Shown here: positions 37,301 through 46,022 of the stretch, one piece after another
Layout: each line of letters begins with the position of its first letter
Position numbering within the stretch: the first letter of the stretch is position 1
Origin: JAUMBM01 sp964441755
GTDB lineage: Bacteria; Bacteroidota; Bacteroidia; Chitinophagales; Saprospiraceae
Direction of reading: 5' to 3'
Assembly (NCBI GenBank): GCA_964441755.1
Contig: CAYTVG010000021.1
Location: 1-59,102 of the forward strand
Length of the DNA stretch: 59,102 nt
The notes under the pieces: model-generated
Told to the model about the DNA's origin: nothing
What the model saw: the letters and a program-made list of their open reading frames with translations, nothing else
The model's database searches: none
Program-made: the position numbers and the translations under genes

Positions 37301-38005
37301 ATTGCTGTAGGGAGCAGCAAGCTGATCGCCTTCCAGCAGCAGGCAGTTTGCCAGATCGCAGGGGTCATGGCTTCGGGCTGCTACAGAAAGGGCGAATTCA
37401 ATCCAGTTTTTCAAATCGGCAGCCTTGTACAATTGACTATAGAAGCCTGCTACAGCAAGTACTGGAATCAGAAGACCTTTTTTTTGGGCTTCCTGCCTGC
37501 AGAAAGCAATTTCGGGTTGAAGTAAAAAATCTATCTGGGCTTGCGCTGCTGCGTTCGTGGTTTCATAATTACCGAAAGTATTACGCATTATCCGCCAGTC
37601 CCTGGCTTTCCGATGCTGACGTAACAATTCAGCAATGTCTTCACAGTTACCTAAATCGTCATCAGCCAGATTTTTCATGGCCCAGAAGTAGCCGGCCTTC
37701 GTTTTGACAAGATCAGTATCAGAGTCGGGCGAAGCGACTTCTCCCGGGCTTCGCTCGAATCGATCGTACCGGATACATTCTCTTGCAAAATCAATTAGGA
37801 CAACCAGGTAACCGCTGTTGATCTGCCTATTTGCAGCATCGGTAAGTGCTGCTTCAGCTTCATTTAAGCGGCCACATAGTAAATTTGCCAGAGCAAGCCT
37901 AAGATATGATTCCGGCGATGGATCATCCTGAATGCGGCCGCTTGCAGTGGCCAATGTTCCCGCAAAGTTACTTGAGGGATTTTCTAACGCGTAGGGTAAT
38001 ATCAT
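34337..38005 (-). CDS. TPR-CHAT protease, large
   Basis: 1222 aa. Residues about 30-850 are a long TPR-like helical solenoid (repeats such as YLRLALANLLCGRLNEAEAAL and ARALEWYDKSLNLYEAYRN). The C-terminal CHAT peptidase (about 870-1222) has H1049 in LHFATHGNI and C1090 in VVLSACNSGRG, with the GDDLLGLSRALVAGGTKAAV block after it. No signal peptide, so probably cytoplasmic. TPR-CHAT proteins are caspase-like proteases whose TPR part controls access or substrate choice, as in the type III-E CRISPR Craspase; no CRISPR gene is nearby here. Activation signal and substrate are unknown. Confidence 0.85.
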   Translation of the reverse strand: MILPYALENPSSNFAGTLATASGRIQDDPSPESYLRLALANLLCGRLNEAEAALTDAANRQINSGYLVVLIDFARECIRYDRFERSPGEVASPDSDTDLVKTKAGYFWAMKNLADDDLGNCEDIAELLRQHRKARDWRIMRNTFGNYETTNAAAQAQIDFLLQPEIAFCRQEAQKKGLLIPVLAVAGFYSQLYKAADLKNWIEFALSVAARSHDPCDLANCLLLEGDQLAAPYSNPLCWNFSLGSSYGNPGSDLLDVVEKNEFRPATDKDLDSAIEKYTTAEAIYEKAGSQRGMGHIALRMGYLAFLKGNYRDTERFASDAREHFHTAGDLCHTMLADIHLAMALALTHQTGRAQDIARKTADTGRKNGQVSWTAGLGKIVSRCARHFNIRRFDAEKANNLFQLARQLQKAAGNTFAAAQHLIDMAKVAESAGQFIQATNLYLDGIAEMETFISEAWPLVADKSPLLMTSLQITNLCYANIKLGIQKTNPVDIDRWLKRAQDTTAGMRQRTDTIDEQYRQFISFQLDSFNDLEGIAQVSSAIYSAKKAKENGDKKKHDHDIELAKKTLDSLNLSPDTACMLRIKILVAHEDWHGAQTYARKYGELITGKPLPTLQGMDWSNAAGRYLADLTNYRSLNQVFSLLVRTRLFGEARIILEKIEEVYGREWWIKESKPWFEVSDIAEMWEGLGETARALEWYDKSLNLYEAYRNSAARNELRVAMADMQIMVYTIGYATRAAFNAGDPERAFRYAEAGKSRALLDLMEETRFFGQVAPQIKPMLFKLRELDARCTSCQYEISIKSSGDANPSQIQALKEQLANFEQQRILLEAEIREIEPAIFERTTPVAALSSIKQVADKLDEDTLLVAYYFSGECLFLWAVSCSGLLLSTKQEIRDWELKSSILALRTAIICKQPNWEQLAVPLSKNLLEPIGDLLDQYPRIVFIPHGALQGLPFHVLSVDGDYPIGITHSISYLPATGALFFTGRGQIPAESRILAVGNPSGNLKAAAAEVRFLEKLYPKFADVFIEEEAKELAIMKHLPEARVLHFATHGNITEDNPMASSLELSSGEKLSVHEIMGVELNAYLVVLSACNSGRGNQTAGDDLLGLSRALVAGGTKAAVLTYWSVDDLATCLWMQQFYRNLKNGDCAATAAKAAQVFLFKLEADSMESVLDEMWESIDSQNKYRNKIESLLTVARDIGFTDVNSPLDYKHPYYWGAFSVMSR

Positions 38006-38088
38006 ATTCGAAGAATTTTATAATCAGGGCTGTTTAGACTGAGGAGGCATATAGAGTTAATCAAATAATAATTTATCAATATATCTAT

Positions 38089-38472
38089 TTATCTCGTAAA
38101 AAACCAACTGTAGTTTGAGCTGTATCCATTACATGATAACGCGATTGCATTAATCCTATTAGGACTGTAGCCGGTTACTCGCAGACTCCAGTTTTGCGTG
38201 GATTGACCCCAGTTAACTATCTGACCCATCATGTTTGGATTGGGCAGTAGATTCTTGTAATTAATAGCTAGCATGTTATCGTAAAATTGCCAATTCCCTT
38301 CTATTTTTTGATCAGGAAACATTCCCCATTGAAATTGCCTAGCTGAGAAAGTTCCGTTTTCTGAAAATTTAACCATACCAAAGTTCATTGCCGGAGACAT
38401 TGTGATCTGAATATTCCAAAACAGATTACCCATTGCGGTCGGTTCACAAAGAATTTGTTCAAAAGTTTGCAT
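38089..38472 (-). CDS. Small beta-rich protein, paralogue of the lipoprotein at 45408
   Basis: 127 aa, no signal peptide. The pattern W.IQITMSPAMNF...NGTFSARQFQ...PDQKIEGNW, SLRVTGYSPNRI and a terminal YSWFFTR is shared, at low identity, with the C-terminal part of the lipoprotein at 45408-45917. It is probably a small beta-barrel of the kind used for binding small molecules; this is inference. It lies 142 bp downstream of the caspase-hydrolase gene, and the two paralogues bracket the caspase operon. Confidence 0.6.
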   Translation of the reverse strand: MQTFEQILCEPTAMGNLFWNIQITMSPAMNFGMVKFSENGTFSARQFQWGMFPDQKIEGNWQFYDNMLAINYKNLLPNPNMMGQIVNWGQSTQNWSLRVTGYSPNRINAIALSCNGYSSNYSWFFTR

Positions 38473-38614
38473 ATTTTATTAGTATTTAAGAGTAATGAAA
38501 TAATAATTCCAAAAAAGTACCTCAGGCTGTCACCTATTGATGATCCAAATTTGAAAAGCAGATTGTGAATATTTGCATTTGTTGGACTGGGTAAATTCAG
38601 GTCTGAGGATATAT

Positions 38615-41600
38615 CTACTCTATCCACCCTTCAATCTGGCCTAAACTATCCGTATTGGTAAAATAACTCACATGGTCACATTTGAGAATCTGCGTATCAT
38701 GATGTCTGCCCCAAGGCAAATCCTTCATTCGCTCCACCTTCACGGCCATATCATTTGGCGCTTTATCAAAAACGGCATGATCGAGTCCCTGATAGATGCC
38801 GTGGGTGCTTAGAAGCGCAAAGATTTTCTTGATCAGCGAGGTGTCTTCCGGAAAAATAACCTCTATCTGACTGGTATCCCCTCCGATCAGGTAATAGGGC
38901 ACTTCGGGACTGGATTTGCCGGAGGCGTTGAGTTTGGCCATAAAATCTGAATCGGGATCCATTTCGTCCAGTGTGCGGAACAATCCTTTCTCGAGTCGCC
39001 GTCCGAGGAAAGAAGCAACTGGCATGTAAGGCTGAAATAACATCACCCCGTTCATGCCGGCGGCCAGCCAGCCTGTCAGCTTGCGGCGGAAATCGGCCAT
39101 CTCTGAGCCGGAATTGGGCGTACCGCACTGGATAAGTTTCTTTACAAAGCGGTCGCCTTCCAGGTGCTCGATCAGGTAGCGTGAGACCAGTCCGCCCATT
39201 GAGTGCGCTACGATCGTCAGTCGTTTTTCGTCCCCAAACCCGCAGTCAATCAGCATCTGCTTTAATTTCTGTGCTGTCGCTTCGATTCCGGAGGTGAGAT
39301 TTTCGTAATCGTATGTCAGGACACCGACGAAGGGCTGGTATAAGGCTTCTCTTTCAAACACCGACTCTACCATTTCCTTTGTATCGCCGATAATCCCGTG
39401 CATCAAGAGCAGGGTGTTTCCGTTTCCTAAGGCCTGTTTGATTTGCGCGGCCTTGGCCAGGGTGCGTTGCGATCCGAGATAGGCAATCTCTGATAGCGCC
39501 CCGGTTGTGTCTTTGCGGTGCAGTGAAAGCCGATCGTATTCTTTAATGCCGGTGATACGGCTCCAGGCTACTTTTTGGAAGAAGAGCTTTATCGAACCGC
39601 CCAGACTTTTTTCTTTTTCCAATCTCCTGTCTTCTATAGTCAAGCTACTAGGGGGCGGCAACTGCTCGATATGTACTGTACCTGCTCCATCGGTATATCC
39701 AACAGAAAAAAATAACCCACTCTGTTCGTCATAACCAAAGGGCACGATTGTTTCGTGTACACCCATTGAATTTTTGGGTTTGATCCTGATTGTTGTGCCT
39801 GGCGGTAAAACTGGTAAGCTCCCCTCTTCGCGGGCGCGAAGTTCCAGCACCTGTACGGAATTGTTAGACACCCCGCTGAGTCCGGCAGGAAAAGGCTGGT
39901 CGAGGGTATTAGCAGCGCCGAAAAGGTCAGGAGGAGGCGCAATCGCATGGGTAGATTCACTTGATTTAGCGTGCCTGATTTCGGCCAGTTTCTTTGCCAC
40001 GTCATCGCCGGTGCCGGCATAGGCAAGTGCATCAAAACCTTCCGGGGATTCTATTTCAAAGGCGGAAAGATCAGCAGTGCTTCCGCCTGAAAGAGCGACA
40101 TTTTTATGAGGCCCGACAATCCGGAATCGCGTACTGAATACGCACCAGTCATTGCGGTCGGGGGTATCTGCTTCATTTTCCAAAAATAAATCACCCCTGC
40201 CGGCACGGGTGGATTTTACGGATCGTGTGGATCGCAAGGGCACATCCTCCAGTGTCAAACTTTCCTGACGATATTTGTCGAGATTAATGGGCTCTTTTGA
40301 AACAACTATTTTAAGTTGGCTCATTATCTCATTAATCCCAAACAAATAGTAATTTTTATCAACAGAAAGCGGGGTGGTCGAATAATTGAACCCGTCTATG
40401 GAGAAAGACAGACTAATCGGACTTCCTTTTTTGGCGAGTGCATTTGCATCGGATTTAATCAGATCGGATCGTATGCCATACTTGCTATCGAGGTAGAGGA
40501 CTCCGACATAGCAGGATTCCAGATGCCGGGAATTTGGGTTGATGGCTATACTAAGTCGGAAGGCAGGCTGCTGTCCGTTTTTATAGGAAAAAACGACCTC
40601 TTCCGGCAAATAACCATCTTCGTTAATCCATTCTGCATCAACTTCATCAAGATTTTTTGGGGTTAATTTTTTTCCTTCAATCCGCTCCAGTTTGAAAATA
40701 AAGTCTTCTTTACTGAAATTGGTATCTGTATTTTTTAAATCACCGGCTACCAGCCATTTCCCCACACAATTCACACTCGTCAAAAAAGATCGCGGCTCGC
40801 TTTCCCGTTTGAAAAGCGGTATGGTATTGCCCGTACGTAGCAGTACGTATTGATCGTCTTCTGTCAGGTGAATCTGGTATGGAGCATCCTGTTTCCCCTT
40901 TTCAAAATAGAGTGAAATGTAGGGAAATTCCGATCCGTGGCCGTAAGCCGTCTTGAGGCCATCCAGGCGTACTGCATCTGCTAGCAGGCTATCTGACACG
41001 CACACCTGAAGCAGGGGGGTGGCATACTTGCTTACCACGGCCTGGTAATTATCATCGCGGGCGGTATCCAGATCTTCCGGGGCGGCATCCAGGTAGGAGA
41101 AATTGGAAAAAATTGCTTTGATGCTGAATTCCTTATCGGCGCCCAGCACCCTCACTTTAGTCGGGTTGCCCGGACTCGAGACTAGTCCGTCCATAGCGCC
41201 GCCGTGTAACACCCAAGTCTTGTAATCTGCGTCGAAGCGCAGTTCAAAGGCAGGCTTATACGGGATGATATCCCCTCCAAGGAAGGGCTGGTCCATATCC
41301 TGATCCACGGCGGCGAATTCCACCGGCGTTTGATTCGGGTTGCGGTTGCGCACGGACACGCGCGTTGTTTGCATCAAATCCCTGTAGCTTCGGGCAGAGC
41401 CGCCCTTTTGCAGCACCTCCAGCAATTGCGAGGTAAACAGTCCGCCACTGGAGGCGGTTTCCTGTGCGGTCTGGTGATCCATGGAAGCGGCGAGCTGTAC
41501 GTACCTGCCGATTTTGATATCCACCCCGCCCGCTCGGTTCGGAGTGTAGAAGCCCTGACTGTATCCGAGGTATTCTTCCAGCGGTATCGGCCGGTTTGAG

Positions 41601-42187
41601 TCGGCTGCGTGTCGGTATCGGATCTGCGTATCGGCTTGGATGGCTCGCGTGTTATTGCCGGCAAAGCAGCAGTCCATAATCACCAGGCAGTGCACATTTT
41701 TGCCTTCAAGTGCATTCCAAAGCAGCCAGGCGATTTCCTTGTCTATCAGGTCACGGGCACCTGTACGGCTGTCCACACAGACGATCGTCTCATTCTGTAA
41801 CTTCGACTTGTGTCCCTTGAACGCTTCCGGCGCCTGGATGGTAGAGCCATGGCCGCTATAGTAGAAGAGGCAGATATCGCCGTCTTTGGCTTGTTTGAGG
41901 TGGTCGAATGCTGCAGTTGTCAGGTTCTGGAAGGTTGGAGCCTGGTAGGTTTTCAGGTCAAAATTCCAGTTTTTCTCAGCATGATTTTTTAGCAAAGGCA
42001 TTTCTTCTTCCCCGTGTCCCAAAAAATAGGATGGGTGGTACGTTAGGGACGCATCTGCCGTTTGTTGTCGGCACAGGTTTCGCAGGAAATTATCCATCGC
42101 GAGGGCATCGTGTACGCAGCCTGCGAGCGGATTTTGAGGATAATTATTGATGCCGATGAGGGTGGCGTAGAGATTTTTTTGTGGCAT
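38615..42187 (-). CDS. Caspase-like (C14) peptidase fused to an alpha/beta hydrolase
   Basis: 1190 aa, no signal peptide. Residues 1-300 are a metacaspase-like C14 domain: NLYATLIGINNYP, catalytic H113 in FYYSGHGST and C174 in VIMDCCFAG. Residues about 300-880 are a beta-rich middle part of unknown fold. Residues about 900-1120 form an alpha/beta hydrolase resembling lipases: LLMHGIIGD oxyanion segment, nucleophile S996 in VAHSMGGLVSRY and the QCGTPNSGS loop. Both enzymes look intact. The stop lies 35 bp after the C14-subtilisin gene in the same direction, so the two are probably co-transcribed. A protease-gated membrane- or lipid-attacking enzyme is plausible. Confidence 0.85.
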   Translation of the reverse strand: MPQKNLYATLIGINNYPQNPLAGCVHDALAMDNFLRNLCRQQTADASLTYHPSYFLGHGEEEMPLLKNHAEKNWNFDLKTYQAPTFQNLTTAAFDHLKQAKDGDICLFYYSGHGSTIQAPEAFKGHKSKLQNETIVCVDSRTGARDLIDKEIAWLLWNALEGKNVHCLVIMDCCFAGNNTRAIQADTQIRYRHAADSNRPIPLEEYLGYSQGFYTPNRAGGVDIKIGRYVQLAASMDHQTAQETASSGGLFTSQLLEVLQKGGSARSYRDLMQTTRVSVRNRNPNQTPVEFAAVDQDMDQPFLGGDIIPYKPAFELRFDADYKTWVLHGGAMDGLVSSPGNPTKVRVLGADKEFSIKAIFSNFSYLDAAPEDLDTARDDNYQAVVSKYATPLLQVCVSDSLLADAVRLDGLKTAYGHGSEFPYISLYFEKGKQDAPYQIHLTEDDQYVLLRTGNTIPLFKRESEPRSFLTSVNCVGKWLVAGDLKNTDTNFSKEDFIFKLERIEGKKLTPKNLDEVDAEWINEDGYLPEEVVFSYKNGQQPAFRLSIAINPNSRHLESCYVGVLYLDSKYGIRSDLIKSDANALAKKGSPISLSFSIDGFNYSTTPLSVDKNYYLFGINEIMSQLKIVVSKEPINLDKYRQESLTLEDVPLRSTRSVKSTRAGRGDLFLENEADTPDRNDWCVFSTRFRIVGPHKNVALSGGSTADLSAFEIESPEGFDALAYAGTGDDVAKKLAEIRHAKSSESTHAIAPPPDLFGAANTLDQPFPAGLSGVSNNSVQVLELRAREEGSLPVLPPGTTIRIKPKNSMGVHETIVPFGYDEQSGLFFSVGYTDGAGTVHIEQLPPPSSLTIEDRRLEKEKSLGGSIKLFFQKVAWSRITGIKEYDRLSLHRKDTTGALSEIAYLGSQRTLAKAAQIKQALGNGNTLLLMHGIIGDTKEMVESVFEREALYQPFVGVLTYDYENLTSGIEATAQKLKQMLIDCGFGDEKRLTIVAHSMGGLVSRYLIEHLEGDRFVKKLIQCGTPNSGSEMADFRRKLTGWLAAGMNGVMLFQPYMPVASFLGRRLEKGLFRTLDEMDPDSDFMAKLNASGKSSPEVPYYLIGGDTSQIEVIFPEDTSLIKKIFALLSTHGIYQGLDHAVFDKAPNDMAVKVERMKDLPWGRHHDTQILKCDHVSYFTNTDSLGQIEGWIE

Positions 42188-42222
42188 GGCGACGGTAATT
42201 TTGGCAGATGTCGAGTTGTTAA

Positions 42223-44856
42223 TCAGTTAAAATACTCCTTTAGAAAGGTCGAAGTCAGCCGGGAAGCAGCGATTTTTTTTCTGAAACGCTGTGAACTAAG
42301 CAGTTTTTTTGCAGATTTCGCATTTCCGAGATCCAGCGATTGAAATTCTATCCGGAAGGCGGGATCCGTCTGGAGCACATGCAGCAATTCGAGTGCTAGC
42401 GCATCGCCGGAGGGCTTGGGCCCACTGTCGCGAAAGAGGGTTCGATTCAAAAAAAAAGATTTGGCTACTTCCAATAGTCCGCCCAAACTTACATCCGATT
42501 CCGGGGCTTTTTCAAGCTCGGATGGCAGGGCGGGTGGAATTTGCAGGGCATCGTATGCGCGCAGGATGCCGTTACCATAGTATTTTTTCCACTCCGCAAA
42601 TACTTCATCTTTCGCAGCAGCGGTGTAGAGCGCATGTCTGACCGCCTCCACTTTCATCCACTGGTTTCCCGGTTCATAATATCCCATTTCCTTCAATTTT
42701 TTTCGGTGGTATCCGATCCAGAGCGCTGCTGCTGCGGCGATTTGGGGCGTCGCAGATGAAGTACCACCGCCACTGCGCAGCACAGGGATCGGGTCGGACG
42801 CCCACGGAACATTGGGCGTGTATGCGGCGAGCGTTTTCGCCATACGGGAAGGTGGTCCCCAAGAGCCCTGCATGAATTGCGTGGTGATATTCATTCTGGA
42901 CTGAGACATAAATTTATAGTCATAAGGCTGGTGGTTGTAAAGGGCACCGGTAGCGCCAATAATCCGGGGAAATGCGGCTGGGAACAGCACGCATTTAGGC
43001 AGCAACATACCGACGCCTTTATACCAGCAGTTACTGGCCGCGGAGACTATGACAATTCCAGCCTCATACGCTTTGTCCACCATTTGCGCCATTTTGGCGC
43101 TTGGTTTACCGGCCATGGACATAGAAACTACCTCGCAATTTAGTTCTATCGCGCGCTCTATGCCTCGGCAGAAATTGTCAGAATTCCAGATGACAACCGA
43201 TTCGGAGATACGCATAGGGATTACTTCGGCCAGGGGGGCGCCGCCCAGTTCCCCTTCGAATTCTCCAAAAACCTGGTCTGCATGGATTTTCCTGCCGGCC
43301 AGCAGTGCAAGCGTGCCCGTGCCGTGGCCGTCCTGACCTTCTCCCTCTTTTTTATCCACCGCCTTATTGTTTTCTTCTCCTTCGACGAAACTACAGGCCA
43401 GTTCGCGGTTCAAATTTACAGGCAGCGCCGGATGGGTATCAAGGTAACCGGTATCCAGATGTGCAATTCGGATCACCGGGTGTGCGTCCGGATTGGCCGC
43501 TACGGCCTGTCGTGCCTTGTCAAGCTGGGTGTGCGCATCGTCAAGGTGCCAGCCGATCGGCACTTTTAAATTTTCTCGTGCCGGCGGCCATTCCTCTATA
43601 TAATTCGGGTTCGTTTTGTCTCCCTCCCGGGCACCCGTTTTGTCGGAGGGGGCAAGGTTTACTGATAAAAGTGGTGTTACGGTGGTACCAGAACAGATTT
43701 TTTCAAGCGCAGCCTGCAAACTGTGGGCGGCGTTCCAAGCCTGATCCATGGGTATATTGGGCAGTTCGATTTCCCACATCTGTCTGTCGCCCGAAGTTTC
43801 GTGTCGGAGGATGCGCATATCCTTTCCCGGCTTGATTTGCTCCGGGTGCGCAAAGCCCGGCATTTCAATTCCCAGTATGGCAGATTTAGTTTCCAACGCG
43901 CCGCCGTTCCATCCCGCGGGCGGCATGGGGAAGGCGACTTTCTGCTGATGCATCGGGAGATTGGGTGCGCGATAACCTTCCACATGTGTGGCTCGAGGAA
44001 TTCGGATGCGGAAAGGGCTGTATTGCGCTGCGGCGGGAATGATGCTGCCGTAGTGGAAGAAATGGGGGGTCGGGTTGGCATAGAATTGCGGAATAGCGCG
44101 AATCAGTCCTTCTGCATCCAGTTTTCGATACATGGGATGCGCCAGTAATTTTCGGAGCGCTTCGGTAAAAATACCATTTTCCTTCCCGTCGTAAGTGACC
44201 TGGTGGTCTTGGCAGGCGGCGAGCAAAGTGACCGAGGCTTTTACGTCCTCGCCTTTTCGACGAAAACGGAATTTTTGCAACAGGGGCCTGTAGACGGTGT
44301 CCTGAAATTTGAGATTGATGAGATTGGCGACTGCGGCGGGGAGCAGTCGGGCGTCAGTTCCCCGGGCGACGGCCATTTCGCGATTTTCCTGTTCGAGTAT
44401 TTTACTCAGGTCTATCTCATTTGCTATCCGGGTAATTGTTCCCGAGTGACAGCTATCCGATACCACGACGATGCGGGCGCCTTCCGGGAAAGCAACAAAG
44501 CAATCGTGGATTTCATCATCCAGCATTTGCCGGTCGAAGAGGCACCAGGTCTGATCGTAGGGTTCAATATCCAGTCCGGCCTGTTTGAGATTGGTGATTT
44601 GTCCTCCATGACCGGCGTACGTCAGCAGCAGTATATCGCCAGGGTACATTTGACCGGCGTAATCAGCCAGAATATTTTTCACGGCATCTACGGTAGCTTC
44701 GCCATCATGCAGTTTGCGTGTCTGATAGCCTGATTTTTGAGCAAAATATTCCCAAAAGAGGGCATCTTTTACGGCAGCGTGCAGGGGCGGGAGACCTTCG
44801 TAATGTTCGGGATCCGTTTCATTTACACCGATGTGCAGGGAAAAGCCTTGAGGCAT
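42223..44856 (-). CDS. Caspase-like (C14) peptidase fused to a subtilisin (S8) protease
   Basis: 877 aa, no signal peptide. The N-terminal C14 domain has SLHIGVNETDPEHY, H83 in LTYAGHGGQ and C136 in VVSDSCHSG. From about 455 a complete subtilisin domain follows: D468 in AHLDTGYLD, H511 in DGHGTGTLALL and S700 in GGGTSSATP. The C-terminal 100 residues are helical. All five catalytic residues of the two enzymes are present. It starts 49 bp after the lectin gene and ends 35 bp before the caspase-hydrolase gene. One protease may activate the other; the order of action is unknown. Confidence 0.88.
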   Translation of the reverse strand: MPQGFSLHIGVNETDPEHYEGLPPLHAAVKDALFWEYFAQKSGYQTRKLHDGEATVDAVKNILADYAGQMYPGDILLLTYAGHGGQITNLKQAGLDIEPYDQTWCLFDRQMLDDEIHDCFVAFPEGARIVVVSDSCHSGTITRIANEIDLSKILEQENREMAVARGTDARLLPAAVANLINLKFQDTVYRPLLQKFRFRRKGEDVKASVTLLAACQDHQVTYDGKENGIFTEALRKLLAHPMYRKLDAEGLIRAIPQFYANPTPHFFHYGSIIPAAAQYSPFRIRIPRATHVEGYRAPNLPMHQQKVAFPMPPAGWNGGALETKSAILGIEMPGFAHPEQIKPGKDMRILRHETSGDRQMWEIELPNIPMDQAWNAAHSLQAALEKICSGTTVTPLLSVNLAPSDKTGAREGDKTNPNYIEEWPPARENLKVPIGWHLDDAHTQLDKARQAVAANPDAHPVIRIAHLDTGYLDTHPALPVNLNRELACSFVEGEENNKAVDKKEGEGQDGHGTGTLALLAGRKIHADQVFGEFEGELGGAPLAEVIPMRISESVVIWNSDNFCRGIERAIELNCEVVSMSMAGKPSAKMAQMVDKAYEAGIVIVSAASNCWYKGVGMLLPKCVLFPAAFPRIIGATGALYNHQPYDYKFMSQSRMNITTQFMQGSWGPPSRMAKTLAAYTPNVPWASDPIPVLRSGGGTSSATPQIAAAAALWIGYHRKKLKEMGYYEPGNQWMKVEAVRHALYTAAAKDEVFAEWKKYYGNGILRAYDALQIPPALPSELEKAPESDVSLGGLLEVAKSFFLNRTLFRDSGPKPSGDALALELLHVLQTDPAFRIEFQSLDLGNAKSAKKLLSSQRFRKKIAASRLTSTFLKEYFN

Positions 44857-44905
44857 AAAGCGCGAAATTTAGAGATATAAAACTAATCTGTAATAAATGC
44901 ATGTT

Positions 44906-45286
44906 TCATGCGATCCTGATAATGGTCACGATGATTTTTCCGGAATTATTCCAATAAAAGCCGGGGGCGTCGTTTGCGAAGAGACTGAGTTTACCGGCCT
45001 CTTGGAAGGTAATATTATTTTTTTTGCCAATCCGGTAAAAATTGACCTTATCGAGGCTTCCGATCAATTCGAACCATTTGGCATCTCCCACTCTTTTGAG
45101 TCGGTTATAGAGGTTCATGTAGTAGTTTGCGTAGCCGTTGGCGTCTGTTTTGAACAACCAGTCTGTCCATTCACCTTCAGCGGTAAATAGGTATGTTTCA
45201 CCGGGGAGAACGTCCAGTTCGGTCTCATTCCAAGGCTTCCGGGCGAGGATTTCGTGCTTTAGGGATTGGTTGGGTTCTAGATTCAT
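44906..45286 (-). CDS. PA-IL (LecA)-like lectin-fold protein
   Basis: 126 aa. The succession ARKPWNETELDVLPGETYLF, AEGEWTDW, KWFELIGSLD, GKLSLFANDAPGFYWNNSG and IIVTIIRI matches PA-IL-like calcium lectin domains, including the ANDxPxFYxNN loop that normally binds calcium and sugar. Such domains are often found beside or fused to phospholipase- and hydrolase-type effectors. Here it is the first gene of an apparent operon with the two caspase fusions. No signal peptide. A targeting or sugar/membrane-recognition role is likely but inferred. Confidence 0.75.
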   Translation of the reverse strand: MNLEPNQSLKHEILARKPWNETELDVLPGETYLFTAEGEWTDWLFKTDANGYANYYMNLYNRLKRVGDAKWFELIGSLDKVNFYRIGKKNNITFQEAGKLSLFANDAPGFYWNNSGKIIVTIIRIA

Positions 45287-45407
45287 TTTTGGGATTTTAG
45301 CATTTTACTCACAATTTTTTGTTGGATTTTGACAATTTTTAGGTATTCAGGAACTACTTTGCCGATCATGATAATATTGAGAAGCAAAATAGGGAAACGA
45401 AAGCAAA

Positions 45408-45917
45408 TTATCTGCTGAAAATCCACATGTAATCCATAGTAGCATTGTTTTCATCTCGATCATAGTATGTGATGATTTGGTTTTTTCTAACTCCAGTTAT
45501 CCTAAGTATTACGTTCGTCGTGATAGGAGACCAAGGTTCTCCCACTCCAGATAAATTCGGGATGTAATAAGAATAACTAAGCACCAGTCTGTCTTCATCT
45601 ACCTGCCAGAATCCCGCTGTTACTTGTTCTGGTATCAAGTGGAATTCATACATTTTTCCGGAAAGAGTTCCGTTTGACATAAACAGGAAATTCATCCTCT
45701 GAGGAGGTGAAGAACTGATTTGTAAATCCCAATCAACATTTCCACTGTCCCCGGCGCCGCACAAGATATCCTCAATAGTACTCAACGATGAACTACTATC
45801 TGACTCGTCAGAGTTTGATTCTTTGTTTTTGCTGCTAATTGGATCTGCGCAGCTAAACAAACCCAAAAACATACTGATGTAGATTAATGAATACTTGATA
45901 TAATTCGTATTTATCAA
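45408..45917 (-). CDS. Lipoprotein with beta-rich domain
   Basis: 169 aa. Residues 1-23 form a lipoprotein signal peptide with lipobox LFSC (C23), followed by a serine- and acid-rich linker (about 28-48). The rest (DWDLQISSSPPQRMNF, NGTLSGKMYEF, FWQVDEDRLVLSY, LRITGVRKN, YMWIFSR) is homologous to the small cytosolic-looking protein at 38089-38472. Probably anchored in a membrane. Function unknown; it lies 121 bp upstream of the lectin gene. Confidence 0.7.
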   Translation of the reverse strand: MINTNYIKYSLIYISMFLGLFSCADPISSKNKESNSDESDSSSSLSTIEDILCGAGDSGNVDWDLQISSSPPQRMNFLFMSNGTLSGKMYEFHLIPEQVTAGFWQVDEDRLVLSYSYYIPNLSGVGEPWSPITTNVILRITGVRKNQIITYYDRDENNATMDYMWIFSR

Positions 45918-46022
45918 AAATTATTTTTGCATGTTACATTCCTTAATGGTTAAAAACAGTGAACGTGTTTAAAATATTTGTCTGATTAATAGGGATCCGC
46001 TCCAATGATAAAATGATTGTAA

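Noticed and set aside
34337..38005. Type III-E CRISPR (Craspase) locus
   Set aside because: A TPR-CHAT protein alone is not enough: no gRAMP/Cas7-11-like gene, no repeat array and no other Cas protein was found.
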